The notes beneath the pieces are model-generated. The model saw only the letters and a list, made by a program, of their open reading frames with translations, made no database searches and was not told the origin of the DNA. DNA of 64,000 nt. It comes from Prostheceraeus crozeri. Lineage: Eukaryota; Platyhelminthes; Polycladida; Euryleptidae. Within the stretch, counting starts at the first letter, position 1, and each line of letters begins with the position of its first letter. The DNA lies in NCBI GenBank assembly GCA_907163375.1, contig CAJQUW010013620.1, positions 343,001-407,000 of the forward strand. Reading direction: 5' to 3'. Shown here piece by piece: positions 1 to 11,380 of this stretch. The position numbers and the translations under genes were made by a program.

Positions 1-299
1 CTAGGCTCTACCTTGATTCTCGAAATTATAGTTTAGTGTTCAGTTTGTAGTTTTAAAGTCAGGGTTAATAAGAAAATGCACTTTTTACACACGTTCAGGT
101 CAGCATCCTTTTTCGGAAGAATATTTCATGGTGCCTCATCGCAAAGTTTTCATTTAGCATGACGTCGTTTTCAATGCACGATACCAGCAAGCAACCCATT
201 CCGGTACATCAATCAACATGCACAGAAAATATTGCTTTCATTTGATTGATTAATCCATGACTTAGGTCGAATGTATGAATTGTTGTTATGACAGACATT
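1..299. other. No gene seen
   Basis: A+T-rich sequence with no convincing reading frame, splice-flanked exon or repeat structure. It forms the flank of the repeat that begins at about 300. Confidence 0.5.
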
Positions 300-715
300 C
301 AGTCACAATGCAAACCGTTTTGTAAATGTAGTCAAACCTCGCTTAGCGACCGTCGCGCTTTAACGACCGGTCTTTCTAGGAACCGAACGATTAGATTGGA
401 AATCCCACACATTGAAGTCTCGATATAACGACCCTTCGATATAGCGACTGTCGCGCCTTGCGACCGGTTCTTTTCAGGAACGAACTGATCATTGCCTCTC
501 GATGGAACGACCACGCTATAGACATGCAGTCACAATTCAAACTGTTTTAATTATAGTCAAACTCGCTTAGCGACCGTGGTGCTTCAACGACGGTCTTTCT
601 AGGAACCGAACGATTAGATAGGAAATCCCACATACTGAAGTAGTGACCATCGCGCTTCACGACCGATTTTTTCAGGAACGAACTGACCATTTTCTCTCGA
701 TAGAGCGACCATGTG
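300..715. repeat. Tandem duplication of a transposon end
   Basis: Two diverged copies of a block of about 227 bases lie head to tail, the first from 300 and the second from 527. Both contain CGCTTAGCGACCG, TCTTTCTAGGAACCGAACGA, GGAAATCCCACA and CAGGAACGAACTGA in the same order. The second copy is shorter and lacks part of the segment that in the first copy reads TCGATATAACGAC. The block contains the pogo-like terminal motif, so an element end was duplicated. Confidence 0.75.
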
Positions 716-1666
716 ATACTCCAAAATATTGACAAAATGTCAAAATATGTCCTTATTCTGTTTATTTCATGATGTTATTTTGATTGGGATGGATGGACGT
801 AACGCTATGATGCTATCATCTTCGGGATGGAGTTTAGTCCTTTAATTGCTGACAATTGGAATATAAATCAGTAATTCTTTTAACTCAATTGACACCTTAA
901 GTAGTCATCAGTTATGTGGATAAGAAGCTCTATCACTGACCGCAACACCTGACACACATTAACAGGGCCTACTTGATTCTTACATTAAGAAAGTGATATC
1001 CTTTCATTTTTTAAATTATACTTGATGAATATGTACACTCCTTCACAAACTGCCGTTTTTTTGTCGTCTATTCATTAAAAGTGTAATCTTGACCATTTCA
1101 CCATCGCCGATGTCAAGATTCCCTTCGAAAAATTATTGCTAATGGTGAAAAGTCTCCCCCACTGTTTTTATCCACATGTTATTCAAAATGATGGCATACG
1201 GTAAAACGATGTACGCAGGCAAGATGACTCAATGTACTCTTATAATTGTTATGATAAGGTGTCCGGTTAGTGAGGATAGTTATTAGTTCATTCACAAGCT
1301 ACTGCTATCCAGATGTAAAATCTTATTAATGAAAGTTTCCTGTCATTGACCATTTTTTCATCAAAGAAAAGTGAATCTATTAATGACCGAAGCGGTGCTC
1401 GAAGGAAGCAGTCAAATGTTCTTTGAGTTTTACAGACAGGTCCACACGTTGTGAAACTAATAAAATATCGTAGATGAAGATTTTTAACTAAAGAATAGTG
1501 CATTTTTTCATGATATTGTGATCTGGTAGTGGTCGTAGCAGCATGAAACAACCCAAAACTTCTTACTTAATTTTCATACTACTCAACAATTAGCGTCAAT
1601 GATAATCTCTTGGTATTGCGACCGTTTTTAGCAAAACCGAGCGCGGTCGCAATGTCGAGGCTTGAC
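331..1666. mobile_element. pogo/Tigger-like non-autonomous element
   Basis: The left end reads GTCAAACCTCGCTTAGCGAC. The reverse complement of the right end reads GTCAAGCCTCGACATTGCGA. The two match over about 25 bases and form terminal inverted repeats. Ends of the form GTCAAACCTCG..TAACGAC are typical of pogo/Tigger transposons of the Tc1/mariner superfamily. No transposase frame lies between the ends, so this would be a MITE-like derivative moved in trans. A TA dinucleotide abuts the left end (329-330); the right end has no clear adjacent TA, so the exact boundary is uncertain. The left end carries its own tandem duplication. Confidence 0.5.
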
Positions 1667-3268
1667 TCTGCATAGTCTCAGATTTGCAATTAGTAAGTTA
1701 CTGAAATTTAGTCGAAATTTAAATAATATAATTGCAAATCTCGAATTTACCCTGGCATGGCTGCGACTTTAAATAGTGAGTTGTGTCGATGTTGACATAT
1801 GTGAACTAGGGATTCTGATGATTCCTGATATTGGATGAAATGCCAGCTATTCAGGTTTGCTCTATTTTTCAACTGAATTTGGAACTCAATATTTAATCAT
1901 TCTATTTACATTGTGCATAGTTTCATTTTCGTGGCTTGCTTCAAGACAAATCCCATTTACGTATACATTTTTACTGACACAATGTTCTGCCACTGTGTGA
2001 TTAACATACATGTATTACTTCATCGCAGCTACTTGTGCATATTTTTAAGGATTGATCCATATTGCCGACATTAAACACAGTAATCTCGGCTCAAAACAAA
2101 ATTATTTCAGGTTCTCAAAATTCTCAAACTCCGTGGACGACAGTGGATAAATCATCGGTTGGTCATGACATCAACTTATCACTGATTTGGCCAAGTGTTC
2201 AAAATTCTGTATCACGACGCGATTTTGTTGACTGTTACCGAAAATGGAATTATTATTGAATCTCTCATTTCGACTTGAAACCCTTTCGAACCTTGAGAGA
2301 GGTAAGCATGAAATAAGTAAGTAGTACTAGATTTCGCTGCACTGGTATGTAATAATTGAAATGAAATCTAGTCGATATGAAATAATAGCTTGAATTTGAT
2401 GAAATCGACTTCGAGCAGTCCGAGAATTTGAAGCTGGTAACTTGTAATGGTGTCTATTATTGCGGTAAATCAAGAGTGCCCAGATTCATCAAAATAAAAA
2501 GCATTTCCATTCTTTATTTAGATTATATTGCTGTCGGCTTCCAGACGCACATTGATTTTAATCAATCTACTCATTCATTAATTCTTTTACTCTTGTGAAA
2601 TTTACTATTGAATGTACGATATAGGCTACACAGTTATGACTTGCCTGATTTTAAAATCTTCATACAGATATGCCTTATTGTATACTTGCCAGCTGGAAAA
2701 TCAAAAGTAGGCCTACTTATTCTGGTTATCTTACATTCAACTTTCCCTGTATTGCCCTCGCAAATATGGAATTTCTGCAATGAAATCTCTCATTAATAGA
2801 ACTGTAAATGCGGAGGGGCCGGCCTATAAGACAGAAATTTTCTTCGACCATTCATTGAAAATGCATGGAATTACAAAGCAACTACTATATACTATGTCGT
2901 TGAATCGAAATCGCGGTCTAGGCGATCCAAGGCATCTTGGGAGATGTAGCAAAAGTAGAGTTCTATTTCATTTCAACTGCCCAGGGCTCTTCTATAAGAA
3001 TCATTTTTCAATTTGCTTTACAAATTTGCTTTTCAATTTGCTCGTGTTAATCAGTGTCGATGACATCTGCTAGAACATTGGTTTTAGGCTCTAAAATTGC
3101 ACAATGATAAAGATTCTTAACTATAATGCTTATTAGATTGAAGAGCTTTGCCGTTTCCATAAAATATGATCAGTGCGGGAGCTTAATAGACACGTAAATA
3201 TTTTAATTAACGGTAACAAGGAAATATTCGGTCTCTGAAACTATCTAATTAAGCCTAATTTATTCTAG
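1667..3268. other. No certain gene
   Basis: Upstream flank of the unrecognised host gene. Earlier exons could lie here, but I found none with a matching splice phase. Short open frames carry no recognisable domain. Confidence 0.4.
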
Positions 3269-6200
3269 GTCCGTCGTCTCTCCGTTATCGGTGGAAGGAA
3301 TGAATCTGAATTTGGTGAAAAGAGTATTCGACACGCTGTTATCGCACAACAAACAGTTGCAGTGCAACTTAGATGGGTGGAGCGGATCCAAAGGATCTAA
3401 GTTTGGGTTGAAAGGCCCATTCTTACAGCTAGTTTTCGGTAAGTTAAGATGTCAAGACTAAAAAACAAACCCTGAATTAATGTCTGCTTTGTTGCATGTT
3501 AACATGATTAGATGCACATTGCTAGTGGTTATTTGATTTCAGAAGTATTCAGTTATAATGTTTTGTGATGTTCAATCCCAGAATTTTAATTTTCGTTTAT
3601 CTAGTTCATTCGGTTTTCGTTATTGTATTCGGTTTTGCGTATTTTTAATATTTCATTATTGTTTGATAATTGAAAAAGACTGTGGAAGCATTATTGGAAA
3701 ATTACCGTCATTTATTTGATAAGCAGCTAGCAATTTTAATTGTGCAAATAATGCTTCTCAGTTACTTGCATAATATTTTCAATAAGTTTGTAGCCAGAGT
3801 AGAAAATGATTGTATATGTATAAATAGTAAACTAAGCATGTTATTGTACCGGTCTATGAAAATTATCAGCTTCTCAAAATCAGTTTCACTCGGTCAAAGG
3901 AAATTAATATAAAATGAATTGAAGCAATATTTCAGCCAAATTCATTGAAGCCGTCAAAGCATATTTGCAAGAAATCCCTGTCACAAAAAGGTTTTGTTGC
4001 GCCGGAATTGAGCCTCCCTTTCGAGGTGCTGTCCCGCAAGTATGTTTCTTTTGTCCCACTAATGATGCCAGCTGGTCCAGTAATGGATGCAATCTCTCAC
4101 ATCTTAAGATACATAAATTCGCCTAGTCTAAACGTGGAATTTCTTTGAAAATGAGGGTCTTTCAATGTTCAATTGTTGGAGGGACCCCATTATCATGATG
4201 GTAGACCTAATAGCAAAAAAGCAATTTGTATTTATACGGGCGCTTTTCCACGAGGCATGATTATGGTGGTCGATGACCATCTGAAAGCGCTTCTCTGAAC
4301 AAAAATTGCTTTTTTGTTATCAGGCTCATGGGGTCACTCCAACAACTAAACGTGGAAGTTGTAATCACATTGAAATTCTATCTATGTATACAGTGCTTTC
4401 ATTCTTTACATATGCGCAATAGTTTACCTGCATAAATTTACTCGGCCTGCGTAAAAAATGCAAATTTGCCGCGTATGACCATTGAGAGGCAGTTTTTGAG
4501 ATCTATCGTACAATGCTTTAATCGCGTTGTTCTTATAAGAATAGGGACTGTAGGAGTGGTTATGAGTATACAACAATGTATTTGTTTCTTTTATACAATT
4601 GGTTTCAAATTTGCCATTTTTATGAAAATTATCATATCTAGAAAATTAATTGAGTTATTTATCGGTTCTTTTTTATGGTAAGATGAAGTGATGAATCAAC
4701 CGCATTAAACCGTTCTAAAAAAAGTGTGGGTTTCGGTTGCAGACCGAAAAGACAGTTAAAATGTCATCAATGGACCTTATGTAAAAAACCGACATTGCTT
4801 CCTATAATGTCTAATGAGAATTCAACTACAGGAGGTTCAATGGAGGATCCCGTGCTCATTCCTTCTTTTTGCGGGTAGTTTTCATAGTGAAACAGGTCTA
4901 TTATTATCTGCTTAGATAAACAAACACGTGAAAGGTCGACTCCCTTCTAAAATCGTTTCATATTGATATCCCCGACAAAGGCAATTTTAAAGTACTCATT
5001 TACTGAAAATTTTCTTTATGAAAATACGGTATTCTTATAGCGCACAATACAAAAGTTTCAAGGTGCTCAATGTACGCTCTCATGCGCACTCCTTACTTAC
5101 TTCCCCGTTTTTCGTCCTTGTCCACGCTGAACGGGGGTCAGTTTGCGCAGTCCATACACAAAATTTTTTTCAACCATTCTACATGAAGTCATTTCTTCAT
5201 TCGCATTGTTTCATGAATAATTGTAACAAATCACAACCACCTTTCTTGCATTGATTTTTCTTTCCATTAAGTCCTGTATATATTGCATCATTGTTATTGA
5301 TTGTTGTCACGGTCACTGATGATGGCATCTTGTCTACTGAAACATGTCTGCGAATACATTATCTCCGATGAATTTTAATCAAGTGGGATCATGTCCACCG
5401 GATATTTTAAATTTTTATCTTGAAATATGAAAACGACACCATTTCAGCGACATAGCAGCTATGTGGGTTTAAAACGGTACCATTTCCGTTACAGATTCTG
5501 TGAAGAAACAGCAGTTTCCAATGTTAACTTCCAAGAATTTTGAGGAGATCTCCATCAGGTATCTGCGTGGCACAAGGGACCGCAAAGGTGGGCGGCGACA
5601 ACGAGAGTTTAGATGAAGGAGGCGGAGACCCAAGCGCAGTTAAGTCACAGTGATTTATCTGACTCGGACTAAGTGGACTCGGACTATTTAGTGGTCTTCT
5701 CTGACCTTCACTTTCATAGATGCGCTACGCGCGCCAGTAGCTTTTTTTATAGTTTCATTGATCACATCGCCTGATGAACCGTTGAATTTCAAGTTTTATT
5801 CAACTTACTTTTATGAAAATGTTTATTGAAGCTATATGAAGCTTTATGACAGATTTCATCGGAGATTAGTTCTTTATGCTTCCTGTTTAGATTACCGTAT
5901 ATTCCGGGTATTATCACCTCTATACCCATGACTCAGAAAATGAAGAAATTCATCTTCATTAATCATTTTCTTTTTAGTTGAAACTAATGAATTTTTATAT
6001 CTTTGTGCACAAAAATTAATAAATTATGTCAAGATGTATTTCGCCGATCTGACTTTATCAATTGAAATACAAAGAAATCATATGAAAAAATTCGGGAAAT
6101 CAAATGCCAAATCATCCGAAATATCTACGAAATTACAAACTGTACACATATACCACAGTTCAGTGATTGTTGTAGTTCTGTCAGTACAACAACAATCAAT

Positions 6201-7349
6201 AAACTTAAGTATATGTGTATATTTGGTAGATGTCGACATTGACATTGATGGTTTGTAATTTTGTACAGAGATTTCAAATGATTTTGCATTTGATTTCCAA
6301 AATTTTTACTTAGGACTTCTTTCTATCTCAATTGATGAGACCAGATCGACGAAATATATTTTGTCATAATTTATTGATTTTGTGCGTAGAAAGACTGAAG
6401 AATAATAATATTTCATTGATTTCAACTATAAAGGAAAATGATATCAGAATCTTTCTTTGCCAGATCAATAAAAATTGCCAAGAATTACAAATATTATAAT
6501 TATTATCTGCCTTTCAGATTTTTCCAGGTTGCTTGATAATCATGATTCGTATCCAGATTAATTATCTTTCCTGTAATTGCAGGTGAGACATAGTCGTGAA
6601 TTTACTATCAATACCGCGTAGCTGCTATTATTTTGCAATCTTAAACTGCAGCTTCTGTAAAAAAAAGTCACGTCAATTTCATTTTGTCTTGTAATAAATG
6701 GGAAATGTATTACTTAAAACTGTTGCTAAGACATTGCTTAAATGGCATTGTATGCTCGAACTTAATTTCAATTTCATATCAAGTCTCTAGCTCATTCAAA
6801 ATTCAACGGTTCATCCGTAATTGTTTTACTCCCTACCACGCTTCAGTATTCTTTACTGGACAGTAATTCTAAGACTTGTTAAAATGAAATTTCTTAAATA
6901 GATGGCTTTTAGTAGATGACGCCACTTCGAGAGGAGATTGAACACTCTTCACAACATTCGTGCTATTGTAAAGGTTTTTTATTCAAGTCTAAACAATCCT
7001 TTTCTGTTAGACATCATACGATATAGTTAGATGCAGTACTTAATGGAAATATTGAATAACTCTCTTCTAACTACTTAATAACAAATAAAAAATAATAACT
7101 GTAGCTGAGGAAGACTGTAGTAGCTAAACATTAAAATACTTACTAGTTGTCCGTCATATCCTATAGAAATGAATCGCTGTTTTTTGGGTATAGTTAGTTA
7201 GTTCTTAGTAGCATTTTGAAATTTTCTGTCTGCTAGAGGTTGGATTTTTCAGATGGAGGATTGCCTTTGAAGAGCTAATTGATCCTTTTCTGCAAAAGCC
7301 TCCGAGTTTCTCCGATGCAGCACTGATGGCAGTGTCAATTTATTTATGC
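3269..7349 (+). CDS. Unrecognised host gene, four phase-matched exons (partial)
   Basis: I do not recognise this protein, but four exons fit together. Exon A is 3269-3438 (acceptor TTCTAG, donor GTAAGT). Exon B is 3936-4025 (acceptor ATTTCAG, donor GTGCTG). Exon C is 5495-5558 (acceptor GTTACAG, donor GTATCT). Exon D starts at 7253 (acceptor TTTTTCAG) and is open to a TAA at 7350. Each has a single usable frame, and the phases close at all three junctions (1+2, 1+2 and 2+1 bases). Peptides include DGWSGSKGSKFGLKGPFLQL (A), KRFCCAGIEPPFR (B), QQFPMLTSKNFEEISI (C) and WRIAFEELIDPFLQKPPSF (D). The composition looks globular, cytosolic and helix-rich; I see no signal peptide or membrane segment. 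Exon A starts within a codon, so 5' exons are missing. The 3' end is uncertain: exon D may end at the stop or at a weak donor near 7331. If exon C is not spliced at 5559, its frame runs to a TGA at 5614. Confidence 0.6.
4175..4343. repeat. Foldback repeat in an intron
   Basis: The arms GTTGGAGGGACCCCAT...AGCAAAAAAGCAATTT and AAATTGCTTTTTTGTT...ATGGGGTCACTCCAAC are reverse complements with a few differences. They can form a hairpin of about 170 bases. The direct repeat CTAAACGTGGAA occurs on both sides (4128-4139 and 4346-4357), which could be an insertion footprint or chance. The repeat lies just downstream of exon B of the unrecognised gene and has no coding content. Confidence 0.7.
4358..5494. 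other. Probable intron, nothing identified
   Basis: Lies between exons B and C of the unrecognised gene. I see no transposon end, RNA gene or further exon. Confidence 0.4.
6005..6386. repeat. Large imperfect palindrome
   Basis: The left arm runs from GCACAAAAATTAATAAATTA towards the centre near 6195. The right arm, read on the opposite strand, repeats it: GCACAAAATCAATAAATTA, then a stretch resembling ATTTCGCCGATCTGACT, then TCAATTGA, AAATCAAATGC.AAATCAT and AAAATTACAAAC in the same order. Arms are about 190 bases with scattered mismatches and almost no spacer. It sits in the probable intron between exons C and D of the unrecognised gene. A foldback or hairpin MITE is the likeliest origin. 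Confidence 0.8.
6387..7252. other. Probable intron, nothing identified
   Basis: A+T-rich sequence before exon D of the unrecognised gene, without a recognisable element. Confidence 0.35.
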
Positions 7350-7746
7350 TAATGCAAGAAAGGATGGACAACTGCAGTCATGCTCATAGCTATTTAGCTA
7401 TTTCTTTCATTTTTAAGTGATTATGTTGGTTGTTGGAAAACTAGGTCACAGATATTTCTAATAAGTGCTGTATATACACATAAATAATTTATTCTAGAAT
7501 CTCTGTGTTTGATGTCTAACTAAAATTCAGCGTGTTCATTTTGACAAGTCTCATATCATGAAATTCTGTATCAGATTTTAATACTTGTGTGATTATGCGA
7601 TTGTTTCAGTCCCTTTTTTGAGATGAGAACATACACATTTGAACTTTAGAATTGTATTTTATCTCACAAACAGCACAGCTATCAGCTTCGTAAGTTTAAC
7701 CGATTAAATCAGGAAGGGAGTTTTGAATTGCAGTCAGCTTGATTAT

Positions 7747-8088
7747 CCCATGAAGTGCGACACAGGTGCGTCAATCTTGCGATTTCTTTTCTGCAGTATC
7801 GCATTAGTTCCATTCCCGATTATCTATCTTGGCCACAGCAACAATGCCGCAACACTAGTTATGGCTTATACATATAATAGCTGTGCTATTGATGTACACA
7901 TCCCCCGCCATATTTTGAGTTAGAGAAACGGGGATGTGTACGTTAGTAGCGCAGCTATTAATGTATCGCCATAACTAGTGTCACGGCATTGTTGCTGTGG
8001 CCCAGATAGATAATCGGGAATGGAACAAATGCGGTATTGCAGAAAAGCAAATCGTAAGATTGACGCACCCGTGTCGGCACTTCATGGG
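7747..8088. repeat. 342-bp near-perfect palindrome
   Basis: The left arm begins CCCATGAAGTGCGACACAGG. The right arm ends with its near-exact complement, CCGTGTCGGCACTTCATGGG. Between them the arms keep pairing through TGACGCACC, AATCTTACGATTTGC-like, GATTATCTATC, CACAGCAACAATGCCG, ACTAGTTATGGC and GTACACATCCCC to a spacer of about 25 bases near 7918. Arms are about 160 bases. The pairing is closer than in the palindrome at 6.0-6.4 kb, so this one is probably younger. It has no protein-coding content; the open frame across it results from the palindrome. Confidence 0.85.
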
Positions 8089-8520
8089 TAGCACCTCATT
8101 TCGGCATCGGCTCGGTGTGGAGCCGCTGCGTGCACGTTAAATGCATGCGCGCTGACGATGGGTATTTTGTGGCAACATTGGGCAACTTTTGCTGGGCCAA
8201 CGTCGTTTACACGCCGGTGCATATGGGCTTACGTGGGATTAACTAGTCTAAAACGGCCATTTCCTGATGTTGGCCGGCACCTGCTACCATTCGGGTAGCC
8301 CACGGGGCCATTGGGCAAAACGGTATCTTCCCATGTTGGGGCCGACGGGGCTGTGCTACTTGGGGCACGACGGTCCGCCACTACACTGGGTCATTTTGGT
8401 TCGCAAGTGGCTGAACGAGATGATGTCACAGCGATGGATGGGCGTGGTTAGTTCCCGTATATCGCGAACATCTTCACAAACTCACTGAGAACCATACTGA
8501 GAACGGTGGGCTCCATGTTG
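8089..8520. other. G+C-rich unassigned block
   Basis: Clearly richer in G+C than its surroundings, with repeated words such as TTGGGCAA, GGGCCA, TGTTGGC and GGCAC. It directly abuts the 342-bp palindrome and may be the rest of the same element. A 73-codon open frame is present, but its composition follows the base bias and shows no domain. Confidence 0.4.
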
Positions 8521-9129
8521 AAGTGCACTGAGTCCTGAGAACTTTTGCAGCCTTGGATATTTTAATACAATTTAATAATTTAGGATCAATGAAATCCTAT
8601 TTGCCAACTTGTGGTTGGATTTTAAATTGGAACATTGAACCAAGTTAGTGCCTAAAAATTTAAAAAAGGCTGTTGTTGAAAATCTACCACATACATGTGT
8701 TGCACATATGTACGTATATAATTACATGTAGGCATATACGATTATTATTTCTATATTTCAAAAAAGGTGATTGGCACAATTATTATACTCACGAGTATAT
8801 TGTGCTGAAATTACTAGGAAATTGTTCGAATATTGTAGATTTTAGAGGATTTTAAAATCCGACACGCTAGCTGTGACATCCTGCATTTTATACTGTGAAA
8901 ATGTGAGTTTAAATACTGCTACTGTGAGTGTGAGTAGTATATAATGCGGAATTAATAAAATAGAATTTTGAAGCTTTAGTGCCGAGATTTCGTCATCTAC
9001 ATCACCATCAAATTCACAGATTTTAAAATTGAACACCTTCTTTCGAGCCAAGCTCGCTCTTTTCGAAGATGAAAAAATCAGTCTCATTTCTATGATCATG
9101 TTCTTCTTGATGATACTGATCACTTTATA
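8521..9129. other. No gene seen
   Basis: A+T-rich spacer without a convincing frame or repeat. Confidence 0.4.
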
Positions 9130-9365
9130 AAATATATCGACAGTTATGAATTATATCGATAGGTATGATGATGGGAATTATATCGACAGGCATGATGATG
9201 GTTTGACGTCACTACTGGTATAGTCAGACTTTGATCTGTAGTGTTGTGATCTTTCTAGTCCGGATGCCCTTCCTGACGACTTTCAATGACACTTTCGGGG
9301 CTCGACCACTGGCCCGAAAAATCGCAAGGCCAAGCACTCAACCACTGTGCCACGGAGGTATCTGC
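9130..9365 (-). mobile_element. tRNA-derived SINE with short tandem tail
   Basis: On the - strand the head reads CCTCCGTGGCACAGTGG, with an A-box-like TGGCACAGTGG. About 40 bases on comes GTGGTCGAGCCCC, close to the B-box GGTTCGANNCC: an internal RNA polymerase III promoter. Downstream is GTCAGGAAGGGCATCCGG, a conserved central motif of several animal SINE superfamilies. At the far end (about 9130-9205) a unit of about 27 bases, AATTATATCGACAGGCATGA plus TGATGG, is repeated about three times as a SINE-style tail. The SINE has no protein and depends on a LINE for movement. Confidence 0.7.
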
Positions 9366-11380
9366 CAGCGTCAGTTAAACAAAATGAATTTTTAGACGTA
9401 TGCTTTATAAAAATATAGTAGTTGTCCGTTTTCATTATGTACTAGTTATGATGAAAATAGAAAAAGGTAATTCATGATAAACTACACGATCAAATAAAAA
9501 ATTTATCTACTATACGATTTGGAGTGTGGCATAAAAAAACAATTTACTGTAGTTACTTTATTCCCTACTTATACTCGTACACTGATGGTAGATGGTAAAA
9601 TTTCCCTTCAATTATTAAATAAAGCATTCTGCCGAGTCTATAGCAGTCTTTCCTTAGTCGTTGACATTGAAGAAGGCGACGTTCACTATAGATTTCATTC
9701 ATCGTAGTTTGCTTCTTGCTCATAATCTGCACAATTCAGATTCTTCCATCCCTCAAACATCTTAGTTTCATTCAACAAAAGAACTATGACTGATATCTGT
9801 GACCTCACCAGGAGGATAAAATGATTTACTTGACCGATTCCACTGATGTGCAGCAGTAGCAGTCCAGTATCAGCTGACCAGTGAACCAGTGCAAACGTGC
9901 CAAAAGTAATACACAAGGTCAGAACGGATGAACCATCTCAGGTGAAGAAACAAACCAGTTACAGTTCACACATGCAGTCATAAAACGTTGTCATTTTTGT
10001 CTACTGAAACATCCTTAAACCATCAACGTCCTCTGGTTATCATTGTTGACATAAATAAGCACCTGTTCATTTAATGGAGGGCAAATTCATAACTGCAATC
10101 AGTGTTGTTCGATCGTTGTTTCGAAGAAAATGAAGATTAGGCTCAACGCGTTTTATCTAACATTAAAATTGGCCGATCAATTAATTTAAATCATGTAAAT
10201 AACAGCTACGGGCTTAAAACCTTAAGAAATTTAAATAAGTTAATTATACAACTTAAGTAATCTGAAGTTGTGTATTGGTAATTCTATTACATCTAGCCGG
10301 CAAAATATGAAGAGGTAAATGAAGGTCAATAGTTAAAAATTGAGATGGAAGATAGCCGCGGGTTAGGTCGTTCCGATTCGGCGGTCCGGTTGGCTAATTT
10401 AGCAGATCAGCTCCAGATATTCCAGATTAGAGCTTTTTGAACAAACATTTCATTTTTACATATCAAACATTTCAAAACATGAAAACATATTTTAAAATTG
10501 CGGATTATAGAGCGTGTTTATGATAGTCCTATGCAAGATACAGCGGCCGCAAAAAAAACCTTGAAATCACCTGCTGAGAATACTATAATTTCACGATTTC
10601 ATCTATTGAATAACCACATGAAATCGAATCAGAATAACTAGCTGATCCAGACGTCAAAAAGGTAAATACCGGTACATGAAATAAACATTAAAATCAAAGC
10701 ATAAAAATTCTAACTTAATTTTCGACCATCTGAAGTGGCAATCATCATTATCTTATTTCTTAAATCATATATACATGTACATTTGCTCATCTATAAAACT
10801 CGCAATATTTACATAGCTGATTAGAGCAAAGAAGAATATATTGTCAAAAAATATTGCGCAATGAAATCTTAATAAATTCGGGCATTTGACAGTAGGATGT
10901 TTTTATTCAAGAGATGCGAATAAAACATCTCTTTAGAACAGATGTAGAACAGAGTAGAACAGATGCGACCTTGTAACTTAAGAAATTTATGCAATTGCTC
11001 ACTAAACTCAGTTGAACATCTCCTTGTGGTCAAAGTGAAAATTATATGACGTCATTATCATTTCCTCAACTGTGCAGATATCGCTCGCTTTTCATACACC
11101 ACGTCCTCGCAGATTTTTGAATACGGTTGATTTCGATTTTATTTCGTAGAACTTCTACCAATAAATTTTTATTTGCTTTAATCAGCTATCTAAATATTTT
11201 GAACTTTTACATTTCAGCAAATACGTATGATTTAGGAAATACAATTCTGATGATTGCCACTTCGGATGGTTGGAATGTTAGTTTGATATTTTTATGCTGT
11301 AATCTAATAGATGAAATGATAAAACTGTAGTGACTCAGAAGGAGATTCCAAACTTCGGGCGGTCACGGTACATAACTTAC
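9366..11380. other. No gene seen; possible NAA40 intron
   Basis: About 2 kb of A+T-rich DNA downstream (on the - strand) of the donor site of the NAA40-like exon. I looked for the expected acetyl-CoA-binding exon (R-x-x-G-x-G) and did not find a convincing one. No transposon ends were seen. Confidence 0.4.

Noticed and set aside
2111-2301. Candidate exon between TTATTTCAG and GAGAG|GTAAGC
   Set aside because: The splice-like signals are good, but all frames through the whole stretch are closed, and no sub-frame ends in the phase that exon A at 3269 needs.
5559-5616. Reading exon C straight on to the TGA at 5614
   Set aside because: Possible, but the donor at 5559 joins in phase to a good exon at 7253, so the spliced model is preferred. 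Kept as an alternative in the annotation.
9695-9916. - strand frame with SGIGQVNHFILL considered as the missing acetyl-CoA exon of the NAA40-like gene
   Set aside because: It lacks the R/Q-x-x-G-x-G start and the conserved residues after it, and shows no acceptor in phase 0.
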